64,000 bases of DNA from Sporolactobacillus shoreae (GTDB lineage: Bacteria; Bacillota; Bacilli; Bacillales; Sporolactobacillaceae): assembly GCF_004684935.1 (NCBI RefSeq), contig NZ_SRJD01000013.1:52800-116799 (forward strand), read 5' to 3'. The translations under genes and the position numbers were made by a program. Below, piece after piece: positions 7,909 to 16,750 of this stretch (positions within the stretch are counted from its first letter, which is position 1; each line of letters starts with the position of its first letter). The notes beneath the pieces are model-generated. The model ran no database searches and was not told where the DNA came from. It saw nothing but the letters and a program-made list of their open reading frames with translations.

Positions 7909-9132
7909 ATGAGAAAAATTTTAAATAAACCTGAAGTGCTGGCTCCGGCTGGCAATCTGGAAAAGTTGAAGATGGCGATCCGCTATGGCGCAGACGCAGT
8001 GTATATCGGCGGACAGGCGTACGGTCTGCGGTCGCGGGCAGGGAACTTTTCATTTGATGAAATGCGCGAAGGTGTTGCATTTGCGCACAGCCGCGGTGCG
8101 AAAGTCTATGTTGCAGCGAATATGGTAACTCACGAAGGTGACTCGGAAGGTGCCGGAAACTTTTTCAAAACCCTGAAAGATATTGGCATCGATGCTGTGA
8201 TCATTTCAGATCCGGCGATGATCACTATCTGCTTTAACGCCGCGCCCGGGCTCCCGATCCATCTGTCGACACAGGCATCGGCAACCAACTACAAAACCCT
8301 TGAATTCTGGAAAAGTGTCGGCCTGGAGAGGGTCGTGCTTGCCCGTGAAGTTGGCATCGAGGAAATCCGCGAAATGCGGCGTCACACGGACATTGAAATC
8401 GAAGCATTCGTTCATGGCGCGATGTGCATCGCCTACTCTGGCCGCTGCACGCTGTCCAATCACATGGTGAATCGCGACGCCAATCGCGGCGGCTGCGCGC
8501 AGTCGTGTCGCTGGAAGTATGATCTGTTTGAAATGGACGGCACCACAGCGAAAACTCTGGTTCCTGAAGGTGCCGAACCGTTTTCGATGAGCGCGGTCGA
8601 CCTGTCGATGCTGCGCCATCTTCCCGATATGATTGAGGCGGGTGTCAACAGCCTGAAGATTGAAGGGCGGATGAAGTCGATCCATTACGTGTCAACCGTG
8701 TCGAACGTTTACAGCAAAGCAGTCGATACATACTGCGCTGATCCTGATCATTTTACTTTCGATCCGGCTTGGGAAGACGAAATATGGAAGGTTGCCCAAC
8801 GCGATCTTTCTACAGGATTCTACTATCAAGTGCCGACCGAAAAAGAACAGCTTTTCGGCCAGCCACGAAAAATACCGCAGTACACTTTCGCCGCCCAAGT
8901 CATGAGCTACGATCCAGCAACGAAAATCGCCACCTTGCAGCAGCGCAATAATTTCGGTGCTGGCGAAGAGGTCGAGTTTTACGGACCGGGCTTCGTACAC
9001 TTCAAACAGACGGTCCGCGATCTGTGGGACGAAGACGGCGAGCCGATCGACCGGGCGCCGAATCCGATGATGACCATCACAATGACTGTCGATCAGCCGG
9101 TTGAACCCTACTATTTAATGAGAAAAAAATAA
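7909..9132 (+). CDS. trhP2: U32-family tRNA hydroxylation protein, subunit 2 (YrrO type)
   Basis: A 407-aa U32 'peptidase' homologue. The barrel begins PEVLAPAGNLEKLKMAIRYG. The U32 signature with conserved cysteines lies at about residues 170-205 (GAMCIAYSGRC, then GGCAQSCRWKY), expected to bind an iron-sulfur cluster. A C-terminal beta-barrel follows from about residue 330. Orthologue of B. subtilis YrrO and E. coli TrhP; role in ho5U34 tRNA modification together with the upstream gene. AAAGGA is 7 nt before the ATG at 7909; another ATG directly before it at 7906 is too close to the SD. Despite the family name, protease activity is not implied. Confidence 0.88.
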   Translation: MRKILNKPEVLAPAGNLEKLKMAIRYGADAVYIGGQAYGLRSRAGNFSFDEMREGVAFAHSRGAKVYVAANMVTHEGDSEGAGNFFKTLKDIGIDAVIISDPAMITICFNAAPGLPIHLSTQASATNYKTLEFWKSVGLERVVLAREVGIEEIREMRRHTDIEIEAFVHGAMCIAYSGRCTLSNHMVNRDANRGGCAQSCRWKYDLFEMDGTTAKTLVPEGAEPFSMSAVDLSMLRHLPDMIEAGVNSLKIEGRMKSIHYVSTVSNVYSKAVDTYCADPDHFTFDPAWEDEIWKVAQRDLSTGFYYQVPTEKEQLFGQPRKIPQYTFAAQVMSYDPATKIATLQQRNNFGAGEEVEFYGPGFVHFKQTVRDLWDEDGEPIDRAPNPMMTITMTVDQPVEPYYLMRKK

Positions 9133-9136
9133 TGCA

Positions 9137-9169
9137 AAGCCTCCACTGAAGATGGTGGAGGCTTGTTTC
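9137..9169 (+). terminator. Terminator after trhP2
   Basis: AAGCCTCCAC (9137-9146) pairs with GTGGAGGCTT (9155-9164), then a T-rich tail. Confidence 0.7.
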
Positions 9170-9201
9170 TGCCCTTCGTTGCGGTGGGTTTCTCGCTTTG
9201 A

Positions 9202-9243
9202 TTGTCGAGTATCTCATCTTTCTTGTCGAATATCTACCGTTCA
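9202..9243. repeat. Short tandem array B (21-nt period)
   Basis: Two units start at 9202 and 9223, sharing TTGTCGARTATCT. This is the smallest member of the intergenic array family. Confidence 0.5.
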
Positions 9244-9345
9244 CTTATGTTTAAAAAATGAAAGCGTATTACTTACTGTTTGAAAAATGATCTTCTATAA
9301 TATAAACTGAGAGATTTCATCACGGAAAACAGGAGGATTGAAAAA

Positions 9346-10245
9346 ATGGAATACGTGGATGTTGCAGAAGGACTCAGGTTTTCTAAGGTAATTGCCGGTA
9401 CCATGAGAGCCGCACGCGAGGATTTGAGCGGCAAAAAGATGGCTGACTTCGTGGACCAGTGCCTGAACACCGGCGTGACAACCTTCGATCACGCCGATAT
9501 TTATGGATACTTTGAAAGCAGCCGACTGTTCGGCGAAGCGGTGCTGAAGGATCATCCGTCGCTGCGTGATCAGATTCAGATCGTGACGAAGTTTAATATC
9601 ATCCTGCCGCGTGAGGAAAACGGCTATGCCCACTACTATGATTCATCGGTTCAGCACTTAAATGAGTCGCTGAACAAATCGCTTGAAGTGCTCCATACCG
9701 ATTATGTCGATGTGCTCTTGATCCATCGTCTCGATCCGCTGCTGAATCCGAAAGAGCTTGCAGAAGGACTGGACGAACTGGTCAGGCAGGGTAAGGTTCG
9801 CCACATCGGCATTTCGAACGCCAGCTACACCTACTTTGAAATGGTCAGCAAATACGCTAAGACGCCGCTTGTCACCAATCAAATCGAAGTCAATCCGCTT
9901 TATACCGATACCTTTTTCGATGGGACGATGGACAGCGTGCTGATTCATGACATCCCTGTCATGGCCTGGTCTCCACTCGCCGGCGGTGCACTTTTCCATC
10001 CGAAAACCGGCCAGCAATTCCGCGTCCGCGAAATTCTCGAACAGATGGCGAAAAAATATGAAGTGGATTCCATTGATAAAATCGCCTATGCCTTCATTAA
10101 TAAACTTCCGGCTACTGTCTGCCCGGTCGTCGGTTCCACCAAATTCGAACGTCTCCAGTCAGCGATTGATGCCCAGAACATTCAACTGACGAACAAAGAC
10201 TGGTTCAAGATTCTTGAAGTATCGCGCGGGAGAGAAGTACTGTAA
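9346..10245 (+). CDS. Aldo/keto reductase (YdhF type)
   Basis: A 299-aa NADPH-dependent aldo/keto reductase. The catalytic tetrad can be placed: Asp/Tyr in FDHADIYG at about residues 47-54, Lys in VTKFN at about 83 and His in LLIHRLDP at about 123. The nucleotide-binding end CPVVGSTKFERLQSA is near 260. This is the YdhF-like branch, which often acts on small carbonyl stress compounds; the substrate is unknown. GGAGG lies 8 nt before the ATG. A TATAAT at 9296-9301 and a partial cre-like TGAAAGCGTATTAC at 9259-9272 lie upstream. Single gene with its own terminator. Confidence 0.88.
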   Translation: MEYVDVAEGLRFSKVIAGTMRAAREDLSGKKMADFVDQCLNTGVTTFDHADIYGYFESSRLFGEAVLKDHPSLRDQIQIVTKFNIILPREENGYAHYYDSSVQHLNESLNKSLEVLHTDYVDVLLIHRLDPLLNPKELAEGLDELVRQGKVRHIGISNASYTYFEMVSKYAKTPLVTNQIEVNPLYTDTFFDGTMDSVLIHDIPVMAWSPLAGGALFHPKTGQQFRVREILEQMAKKYEVDSIDKIAYAFINKLPATVCPVVGSTKFERLQSAIDAQNIQLTNKDWFKILEVSRGREVL

Positions 10246-10259
10246 TCCACTAGAAGAGT

Positions 10260-10302
10260 AAAGCCCTCATGTCGCTTCAGCACGGCAGGGGGGCTTTATT
10301 TA
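10260..10302 (+). terminator. Terminator after the aldo/keto reductase gene
   Basis: AAAGCCC near 10261 pairs with GGGCTTT near 10291, then TATTTAT. Confidence 0.5.
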
Positions 10303-10427
10303 TGCGCTCGTGGCATGGGCGGTGAATTGGCAGCAGGAACTGTGAATCAAAGGGTGTCCATTCTGACCGACTGATGTTTCATTTCCGGAGCTGATTGAGG
10401 AGTCGGATCGCTTTTTTTTCTCCAATA

Positions 10428-10465
10428 TAAAAAGATCGTTCCCGCATTCAGAATAAACGAGAACG
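10428..10465 (-). terminator. Weak terminator of the CoA-transferase/lyase/MFS operon
   Basis: On the minus strand CGTTC (10465-10461) and GAACG (10441-10437) bracket a long loop, followed by ATCTTTTTAT. The stem is short, so confidence is modest. The rest of 10303-10427 shows nothing recognisable. Confidence 0.35.
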
Positions 10466-10531
10466 AACAGGTTCAATTTTCCGGCCAAATACTATTCTCA
10501 TATTCTCTTTGCAGATAACCCGAATCGCTCA

Positions 10532-11893
10532 TTATTGAACCGGTGAGATATCCTCAAGATCCCGTTTGCTGGTTTGCGGGCCGAAGCAGCCGATGACAAA
10601 GGCTACGATCAGCATCGACAATGAGATGAAGGAAAAGACTCCGAATACACCAAAGTGAACGAGCAGTTGAGCGATCACGATGCTGGAAAATGCGGAGCTG
10701 AGTCTGCCCCAGCTGTAGCTGAATCCGACACCCGTAGCTCTTAGGCGGGTCGGGAACAGCTCCGCCTGATAAGAGTGATAGATTGAGCTGAACCAGTTGT
10801 TCAGAAGTGTAATGGTAATGCCGACGAGAATGATCCAGACCGGGATTCTCATCAATGAGAAGATGATACCGAAAGCGGCGATAGCCAGAGAAATGAAAAC
10901 GATCAGCCATTTTCGTTCCATTCGGTCGGAGGTGGCCATACCCAGAATAGGACCGAATGGATTCGCAAGCGCGATGATAAAAGTGTAAAGGAGAGAATGA
11001 ACCAGGGTCACCCCTTCACTGACCAGAAGCGTCGGTACCCAGGACGCAAATCCATAAAAACCGACCGTCTGGAAGATGTTAAAGACGATCAGCATGATCG
11101 TACGTGACCGGTAAGGCGGCTTGAAAATTTCAGAGAATGAACCCTTCTCTGTTTCTTCAATCCGGTCTACGGTAACAGAGGGAAGGCTTCCTTTCTCTAA
11201 GAGGATCTCGTTTTCAATTCGCGCTAACGCTTGTTCTGCATCTTGGGTTCTGCCCATTTTCTCGAGCCATCGCGGCGACTCAGGAAGCCCGGCGCGAATC
11301 CACCAGATCAGAATGGAACCGAATCCGCCGATCATGACGACCCAACGCCAGCCGTCAATCAGAAAATGGGCGGGAACAAGCAGATAGGAAAGGAGTGTCA
11401 CGATCGGAACGGCCAGAAAAGTAATAAAATGGGCGTAAGCGACATAGAAACCACGGTATCGGCTCGGTGTCAGTTCACTGATGTACGTGTCGATAATCAC
11501 GAGCTGGGCACCGACGCCAAGTCCGGCACCAAACCTCAGAATGTCAAGCCAGACCTGGTTCGGAGAGAATGCCATGAGAATGGTAAAAAGTGAATAGATC
11601 AGCAAGGAGTAGACATAGCCGTTTCTTCTTCCGATCTTATCACTGAGTCGACCGAAAAATGTTGTGCCGAAAAACATGCCGAGAAATCCGGAACCGATAA
11701 AGAAGGCGAGTGTTGTTGGCGTCAAGATACCGGCTTCGATCAGTTTGACACCAATTGCCCCGGCGAGAAACAGTTCATAAAATTCAAAGATTCCTCCCGT
11801 TGCAATTCGTGTGACCATTTTTCGAAAAACGCGGGAAGAGGGGAGGCGGTTCATCCGGTCGGCAACAGTCGCTTTTCCATTGTCCTGAATCAT
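10532..11893 (-). CDS. MFS carboxylate/metabolite uptake carrier
   Basis: A 453-aa MFS protein with 12 predicted helices. The loop GRLSDKIGRRNGY is motif A. The segment LPESPRWL between helices 6 and 7 and the second-half PTRLRATGVGFSYSWGR are typical of the sugar/aromatic-acid/carboxylate porters of the MFS. It is the last gene of a minus-strand operon that also encodes a CoA-transferase and HMG-CoA lyase, so it probably imports the acid those enzymes use. AAGGAGG is 9 nt before the ATG at 11893. A palindromic cre-like TGTAAGTGCTTACA lies just upstream. Confidence 0.85.
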   Translation of the reverse strand: MIQDNGKATVADRMNRLPSSRVFRKMVTRIATGGIFEFYELFLAGAIGVKLIEAGILTPTTLAFFIGSGFLGMFFGTTFFGRLSDKIGRRNGYVYSLLIYSLFTILMAFSPNQVWLDILRFGAGLGVGAQLVIIDTYISELTPSRYRGFYVAYAHFITFLAVPIVTLLSYLLVPAHFLIDGWRWVVMIGGFGSILIWWIRAGLPESPRWLEKMGRTQDAEQALARIENEILLEKGSLPSVTVDRIEETEKGSFSEIFKPPYRSRTIMLIVFNIFQTVGFYGFASWVPTLLVSEGVTLVHSLLYTFIIALANPFGPILGMATSDRMERKWLIVFISLAIAAFGIIFSLMRIPVWIILVGITITLLNNWFSSIYHSYQAELFPTRLRATGVGFSYSWGRLSSAFSSIVIAQLLVHFGVFGVFSFISLSMLIVAFVIGCFGPQTSKRDLEDISPVQ

Positions 11894-11911
11894 CAAAACA
11901 TTCCTCCTTTT

Positions 11912-11925
11912 TGTAAGTGCTTACA
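11912..11925. promoter_or_regulatory. cre-like palindrome before the MFS carrier gene
   Basis: TGTAAGTGCTTACA differs from an ideal CcpA cre site only at the central CG. It sits in the 39-nt gap between mvaB and the carrier gene, so it might act as a roadblock on read-through. Functional role is inference. Confidence 0.4.
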
Positions 11926-11932
11926 TTTAACT

Positions 11933-12883
11933 TTAGCTTTTTTCTTCTTTGGTCTGACCGGCAGGCTGCTCATGTTTTTTGGGAACGCCGGCTTGCAGCA
12001 GGAAGCTTCCTCCGTCATGGCCGACTACTTTTTTCATTTCCTGTGCGGCCAGAAGCAGATCGTTGAGCCGGGTACCTGTTGCGATACCCATTTCCTGAAA
12101 CATGAAGACAAGATCTTCAGACGCGACATTACCGCTGGCGCCGGGGGCGTAGGGACAGCCGCCCAGTCCCGCGGCCGAACTGTCAAATTCGACAATGCCC
12201 TGCTGCAGCGCGGCCAGAACGTTGGCCTGGGCTAATCCGCGGGTATTATGAAAGTGGGCGGAGAACGTGACATCAGGGAAACGGTCCCGCATTTTTCCAA
12301 ACAGATCGAAAACCCGTCTGGGATTAGCCATCCCCGTGGTATCTGCAAGAGAAATCTCCTGAATCCCGAGTCGGGTGTAGCTCAGGATGAGCCGTTCAAC
12401 CTGCTGCGGTGAAACCTCTCCCACATACGGACAGCCGAAAGCGACAGAAATCGATCCGGTAGCCTTGATCCCTTTACTTTGAGAATAATCGGCAATCGAT
12501 TGAATACGGACAAGTGCCTGATCCACTGTACAATTGGTATTTGCCAGACTATGTGCATCAGTGGCGGACAGGATACATTTGACTTCTTTGATCCCTGCTT
12601 GAAAAGCTCGCTCTGCACCCCTGGCGTTAGGAATGAGCGCCCGGAGCGCGAGACCCGGCAGATGGCGGACAGCGGCGACTACTTGTTCCGCATCCTTCAA
12701 CTGAGGAATAGCCAGAGGATGGACGAAAGAAGTCACTTCCATGGATGTCACTCCGGCCTGATGCAGTCGATGAATCAGGTTTATTTTTTCTTCAGTCGGA
12801 ATCCATTTCTTTTCCGCCTGAAATCCATCACGAGGCGCTACCTCACAAAGTTGGACCTGTTTGGGTAGTTTGAACTCGTTCAT
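11933..12883 (-). CDS. mvaB: Hydroxymethylglutaryl-CoA lyase
   Basis: A 316-aa DRE-TIM barrel lyase that cleaves 3-hydroxy-3-methylglutaryl-CoA to acetoacetate and acetyl-CoA. Visible are the N-terminal CEVAPRDGFQAE (catalytic Arg-Asp), SATDAHSLANTN, the metal-binding HFHNTRGLAQAN and the loop GLGGCPYAPGASGN whose Cys is catalytic in the family. Length is right for YngG/MvaB. The start ATG overlaps the CoA-transferase stop (TGATG), so the two are translationally coupled. Leucine-degradation partners (methylcrotonyl-CoA carboxylase) are absent nearby, which argues for an exogenous acid as substrate. Confidence 0.92.
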   Translation of the reverse strand: MNEFKLPKQVQLCEVAPRDGFQAEKKWIPTEEKINLIHRLHQAGVTSMEVTSFVHPLAIPQLKDAEQVVAAVRHLPGLALRALIPNARGAERAFQAGIKEVKCILSATDAHSLANTNCTVDQALVRIQSIADYSQSKGIKATGSISVAFGCPYVGEVSPQQVERLILSYTRLGIQEISLADTTGMANPRRVFDLFGKMRDRFPDVTFSAHFHNTRGLAQANVLAALQQGIVEFDSSAAGLGGCPYAPGASGNVASEDLVFMFQEMGIATGTRLNDLLLAAQEMKKVVGHDGGSFLLQAGVPKKHEQPAGQTKEEKS

Positions 12884-14088
12884 CAGATCACTCCTTTTTC
12901 CTTCAGCGCTTTCAGTTTTTCAGGGGACAGGCCGAGTTCTCCGATATAAATTTCCTCATTTTGTTCCCCAAGCTCAGGCGCAGGGCGACGGATGGATCCC
13001 GGCGTTCTCGAAAATCTGGGTACAACGCCCGGCACTTTGATGGTTCCGAGGCGGGGGTGCTCGACCTCGACAATATTTTCTCTAGCAAGATATTGCGGGT
13101 CGTGGAAAATATCCTCAATACTATAAATCGGACTGACGGGGACGCCGTTCTGATCAAGCAGGTCAACGAGCGCCTTCTGATCGAAACCACGGATCCAATC
13201 AGAAACAATCGTCTGAACCTGCTGGTCATTCGCCAGCCGGGCGGAGTTGGTGCAGAATCTCGGATCGCTTAGCATGTCCGTCCTACCCATTGTCTCCGCG
13301 AGACGTTCAAAAGTGGCATCGGTACTGGTGACCAGCACGACATACTTTTCATCTTTCGTTTCATAGGTTCCGGCCGGACTCGAATGGCCTTCAAGCCCGG
13401 GACTTCTGCCGCGTACGTAACCTAACTGATCATATTCGGCAATCAGGAATTCCATCATCCGGATCATCGGCTCATAAAGACCAAACTCCGCAATCTGTCC
13501 TTCCCGGTCATCAGACTTTTCAAGATAATAAAGGGCAGACACGGCTGCCAGAGCGGCAAATATTCCGGCCAGATAATCCAGTAACGAGAACGATGGGGTG
13601 ACCGGGGGCCGATCCTTATATCCTTGCAGGTAGGTATAGCCGCTGAACGCTGTCGCGGGGGTCCCGAAGCCAGCCTTATGGCGATAAGGTCCTGTTTGGC
13701 CGTATCCGGAGACACGAATCATGATGAGCCGCGGGTTGATTGCTTTTAATTCCTGATAGCCGAGCGACCATTTTTCCAATGTTCCAGGGCGAAAGTTTTC
13801 AATCAGAACATCTGTTTTTTTAATCAGTTGCCTGAACAATTCTTTTCCTTCTTCAGTACGAATGTCCAGTGTCACCGATTTCTTATTTCGGGACATCCCT
13901 GGCCAGCGCAGAGATTCACGGTCTTTCCAGGGACCGACGTTCCGGAGCGTATCGCCGCGTCCCGGCAGTTCGACTTTGATCACATCCGCGCCAAGGTCGC
14001 CGAGCAGGGAGGCTCCGAACGGTGCAGCGATCATCGTTGAAATATCAAGTACCCTGACACCGTCAAGCGGTCCGTTTGTTTGATTCAT
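12883..14088 (-). CDS. Class III (CaiB/BaiF) acyl-CoA transferase
   Basis: A family III CoA-transferase of 401 aa, with GVRVLDISTMIAAPFG at the N-terminus, LGADVIKVE, the SRNKKSVTLDI segment and RPGTLEKWSLGY. The catalytic Asp is expected in the SLLDYLAG segment near residue 170. Such enzymes move CoA between carboxylic acids without an acyl-phosphate step. Co-occurrence with HMG-CoA lyase suggests that it activates a 3-hydroxy-3-methyl-dicarboxylate or related acid. The ATG at 14088 is preferred because GAGAGG lies 8 nt before it; GTG at 14097 and ATG at 14094 sit inside the SD. The 5' end abuts the GntR stop. Confidence 0.85.
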   Translation of the reverse strand: MNQTNGPLDGVRVLDISTMIAAPFGASLLGDLGADVIKVELPGRGDTLRNVGPWKDRESLRWPGMSRNKKSVTLDIRTEEGKELFRQLIKKTDVLIENFRPGTLEKWSLGYQELKAINPRLIMIRVSGYGQTGPYRHKAGFGTPATAFSGYTYLQGYKDRPPVTPSFSLLDYLAGIFAALAAVSALYYLEKSDDREGQIAEFGLYEPMIRMMEFLIAEYDQLGYVRGRSPGLEGHSSPAGTYETKDEKYVVLVTSTDATFERLAETMGRTDMLSDPRFCTNSARLANDQQVQTIVSDWIRGFDQKALVDLLDQNGVPVSPIYSIEDIFHDPQYLARENIVEVEHPRLGTIKVPGVVPRFSRTPGSIRRPAPELGEQNEEIYIGELGLSPEKLKALKEKGVI

Positions 14089-14093
14089 TTCCA

Positions 14094-14801
14094 TCACCTC
14101 TCTTTAAATGGGTCTTTATCCAGGACAAAGTTGCGGAGGGCTTGAAGATGAGCCAGAGTCGATTGGGATGCAAGCGTTTGATCTCTGGAACGTACGGCAT
14201 CCAAAATCGCCAAATGTTCCTCGGCATCTTCCCCCCGCCGTTCCTGAGAGACAAGCGTCCACTTTCTTGTTTGCTGAATGAGATGAGCATTCGCCTGCAT
14301 CATGGACAGAAGAATAAAATTTCGGGATGTTTCAGCAAGGGACAGGTGGAAGTTGAGGGGTGTGCGCATCACTTTCCTCGGATTTTCAAAATCAGCGGCC
14401 ATTTGATCAAGCTTTAGCTTTATCTGCTGCAGTTCTTCGTCAGTCGCCCGCAGGCAAGCGAGCCGGGCAATTTCCGGTTCAATCGCTTCGCGGGCTTCTA
14501 GAAACAGAAGCAGGGAGTTTTTCGTGATCGCATCTACGGGTTTGATCCTGTAAGACACAACCAGCTGGCGCTCCGCAATGAAACGGCCGCCTCCTTGACG
14601 GGATAGGACCAGCCCTTCGGATTCAAGAACGCGGAACGCTTCACGCAAGGATGTCCTGCTGCAGCCCAGGGTTTCAGCCATCGCTCGTTCACTGGGCAGA
14701 CGGTCACCGGGCTTCATTTTTTCAGCATTGATCAATGCTTTGATCTGCAAGATGATCGATTCATACAACCGCTGATTTTTTACTTCTGAGAAGAGTGACA
14801 T
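14094..14801 (-). CDS. GntR/FadR-family transcriptional regulator
   Basis: A 235-aa regulator. The winged-helix DNA-binding domain (residues about 8-75) contains PGDRLPSERAMAETLGCSRT and REAFRVLESEGLV, classic GntR. The C-terminal all-helical FCD ligand domain has the metal-site pattern with Asp/His residues (LNFHLSLA, EEHLAILDAV). It is the first gene of the CoA-transferase/HMG-CoA lyase/carrier operon and is most likely its local, acid-responsive repressor. The SD AAAGGGGA precedes the ATG at 14801. A perfect inverted repeat lies directly upstream and may be its operator. Confidence 0.9.
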   Translation of the reverse strand: MSLFSEVKNQRLYESIILQIKALINAEKMKPGDRLPSERAMAETLGCSRTSLREAFRVLESEGLVLSRQGGGRFIAERQLVVSYRIKPVDAITKNSLLLFLEAREAIEPEIARLACLRATDEELQQIKLKLDQMAADFENPRKVMRTPLNFHLSLAETSRNFILLSMMQANAHLIQQTRKWTLVSQERRGEDAEEHLAILDAVRSRDQTLASQSTLAHLQALRNFVLDKDPFKER

Positions 14802-14820
14802 TCAGAGATCCCCTTTCACC

Positions 14821-14843
14821 ATTGGGCTGCTGGGCAGCCCAAT
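14821..14843. promoter_or_regulatory. Perfect inverted repeat upstream of the GntR gene
   Basis: ATTGGGCTG and CAGCCCAAT flank a 5-nt centre (CTGGG). It lies 20 nt upstream of the regulator start, just after a possible -10 (TATAGT on the minus strand). It could be an autoregulatory operator or an mRNA hairpin; the symmetry does not match the short TGGTnnnACCA boxes common for FadR-type proteins. Confidence 0.45.
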
Positions 14844-15004
14844 TTACCGTCACTATATGATTCAGAACCTCAGAGTATGAACGATTGGTGACATTTTTTG
14901 AAGGTCAAAAATTTTCAGCTGATTGAATCGCTGAACGGTACCTTTTTCTTTCAGCCGATCGATTTTCGTCAGGGGTAATGTTCCCCGGTCCGAAAAATTG
15001 GAAA

Positions 15005-15039
15005 TAAAAAAGTCCGTAATCCCATACAGGATCACGGAC
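15005..15039 (-). terminator. Terminator of the C69 dipeptidase gene
   Basis: On the minus strand GTCCGT (15039-15034) pairs with ACGGAC (15017-15012), followed by TTTTTTATTTC. Confidence 0.7.
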
Positions 15040-15076
15040 AAACGTGGTTCACGTTAAGAATCGTTTGTTCTCTAGC

Positions 15077-16504
15077 TTAAAGATTCTTATCCATATTAAA
15101 AGTCAGCTTGGACAGTGACATCGAATCCGTCGACAGCTTCTGGAACAGCTCATACGTTTTGCGCATCGCAAGTGCCGCGTTTTCCGTGCTCGCCTCAGTG
15201 AGAATTTCCGGAATCTGCGTCTTATCCGCTTTTTCTGCCGCTTCATCCGCCTTTGCCAAGTTTCCGAGGAACGCACTGTGCAGGTCGCCCTTATAATCCA
15301 AAACCTCTTTCAGAAATGCTTCGTAGTGCGGTTCGACAACGACCGAGATCATTTTATAGAGCCAGTAAGCCGAATCGAGGGACAGCTTTTTCGGCGCGAC
15401 CGCATAGCTTTCCGGCACGGACGTGATATTGGTATAAAACGGCACATACGGGCTGAAGGCACTGACCGCGAGCGACAGCCACTGGACACCGGCGATTTCA
15501 TCCGGAACATTCGGACGGATCTGCAGAATGTGGGAGTCCTGCGTCCGGTTCAGCGAAATCGCGCGGAAAGCGGTTTTCTCTTTTTCACTGCCCGTGCCAA
15601 GCGGGTCGTAAGGTGTCTCCTGATAATGAGAGCTCAAAATATAGGCAATATCCTCCACGCCGATTTTCCGGTTTGCTTTCCGAAGAAAGGGCAAATCGTC
15701 GGACATCGGATCCTGTTCAATTTCAGGATTCAGGTACTTCTGCCCGTACCAGACGCGCGGTGTATTGTAATGGTGGTCAAAAACGGTTTGCGTACCGAAA
15801 ATATTTCTGAAATTAATCGTATCAAATCCGGTATTCAGATGATATTTTTCAATAAAATCGATCAGATGTGTAGCTAGCAGGAAGTTATCCTTATCATGCG
15901 GATCAATCTCCTGAATCGCCATCTGATTCGCAACGACAGCGTACGAATCGTCCGGTATACGCTGGGCAACCCACTGGTGGCCGGTCGCAATCTCCATATA
16001 CCAGACCTCGTCCTTATCGGAAAAAAGCATACCGTTGGATTCCGCGGAACCATATTTCTCAACAATTTTGCCAAGACGCAGCACGCCGTCACGGGCCGAT
16101 GTGATATAAGGAAGAACGACCGTAACCATGCTGTCTTCGGCGATCCCGTTCTCAACGAGCGGGTCGTAGCCGAGTACGCGTGGATTGCCATAAACACTTT
16201 CCGTCGCGCTCATCCCGACATTCAATTCATTGATTCCGGCATCCGGATACGTTTCATAGCGATCTTCGCGATCGGGAACCGCTGTGTACCGGAGCCGCTC
16301 CCGCGGAAGTGTGATCTGAAAATGATTGCATGGCGAGTCGTAGTGCTCGTCCTGATCTAGAACTTCATGCGGATGAACCGTGAACCGCTTCGGGACGATC
16401 ACATCATAACTGTCCCCGTTGCGCGCGATCATCGTCGAGCCGTCCAGTGTCGCGTCCTTGCCGACCAGTACTGTCGTACAGGCCGCGTGTGTGTTTTGGT
16501 GCAT
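15077..16504 (-). CDS. pepD: C69-family dipeptidase
   Basis: A 475-aa N-terminal-nucleophile peptidase of family C69, as in lactic acid bacterial PepD. The mature N-terminal nucleophile is the Cys of ACTTVLVGKDATLDGS (residue 9), exposed after removal of eight residues. AGINELNVGMSATESVYGN and TSARDGVLRLGKIVEKYG are conserved family stretches. It hydrolyses a broad set of dipeptides in the cytoplasm. AAGGGATGA is the SD, and TATAAT on the minus strand at 16560-16555 is a likely -10. It stands alone, divergent from the cas3 operon. Confidence 0.9.
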   Translation of the reverse strand: MHQNTHAACTTVLVGKDATLDGSTMIARNGDSYDVIVPKRFTVHPHEVLDQDEHYDSPCNHFQITLPRERLRYTAVPDREDRYETYPDAGINELNVGMSATESVYGNPRVLGYDPLVENGIAEDSMVTVVLPYITSARDGVLRLGKIVEKYGSAESNGMLFSDKDEVWYMEIATGHQWVAQRIPDDSYAVVANQMAIQEIDPHDKDNFLLATHLIDFIEKYHLNTGFDTINFRNIFGTQTVFDHHYNTPRVWYGQKYLNPEIEQDPMSDDLPFLRKANRKIGVEDIAYILSSHYQETPYDPLGTGSEKEKTAFRAISLNRTQDSHILQIRPNVPDEIAGVQWLSLAVSAFSPYVPFYTNITSVPESYAVAPKKLSLDSAYWLYKMISVVVEPHYEAFLKEVLDYKGDLHSAFLGNLAKADEAAEKADKTQIPEILTEASTENAALAMRKTYELFQKLSTDSMSLSKLTFNMDKNL

Positions 16505-16671
16505 TGTGTCATCCCTTACTCATTTGGATTTAGAAATAGTAGGTTTTCTTATACATTATACATCCTGAAGTATTGAAGTGACCTGATCGCTGACCGTCTG
16601 TTTTAAAAATTGAAAAAGCCAGAGGATTTAGTACAAAAAGTTCGAGAAATTAGTTCTATTTTGAAGGATTA

Positions 16672-16700
16672 TTGACGAATATGTAGAATTTACCTATTAT
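16672..16700 (+). promoter_or_regulatory. Promoter of cas3
   Basis: TTGACG (16672-16677), 17-nt spacer, TATTAT (16695-16700). A near-consensus sigma-A promoter about 50 nt before the cas3 start. Confidence 0.7.
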
Positions 16701-16750
16701 GCTCATGCATCTTGTAAAATCAAATAAGCATTCCAGAAAGAGTGAAAGCC

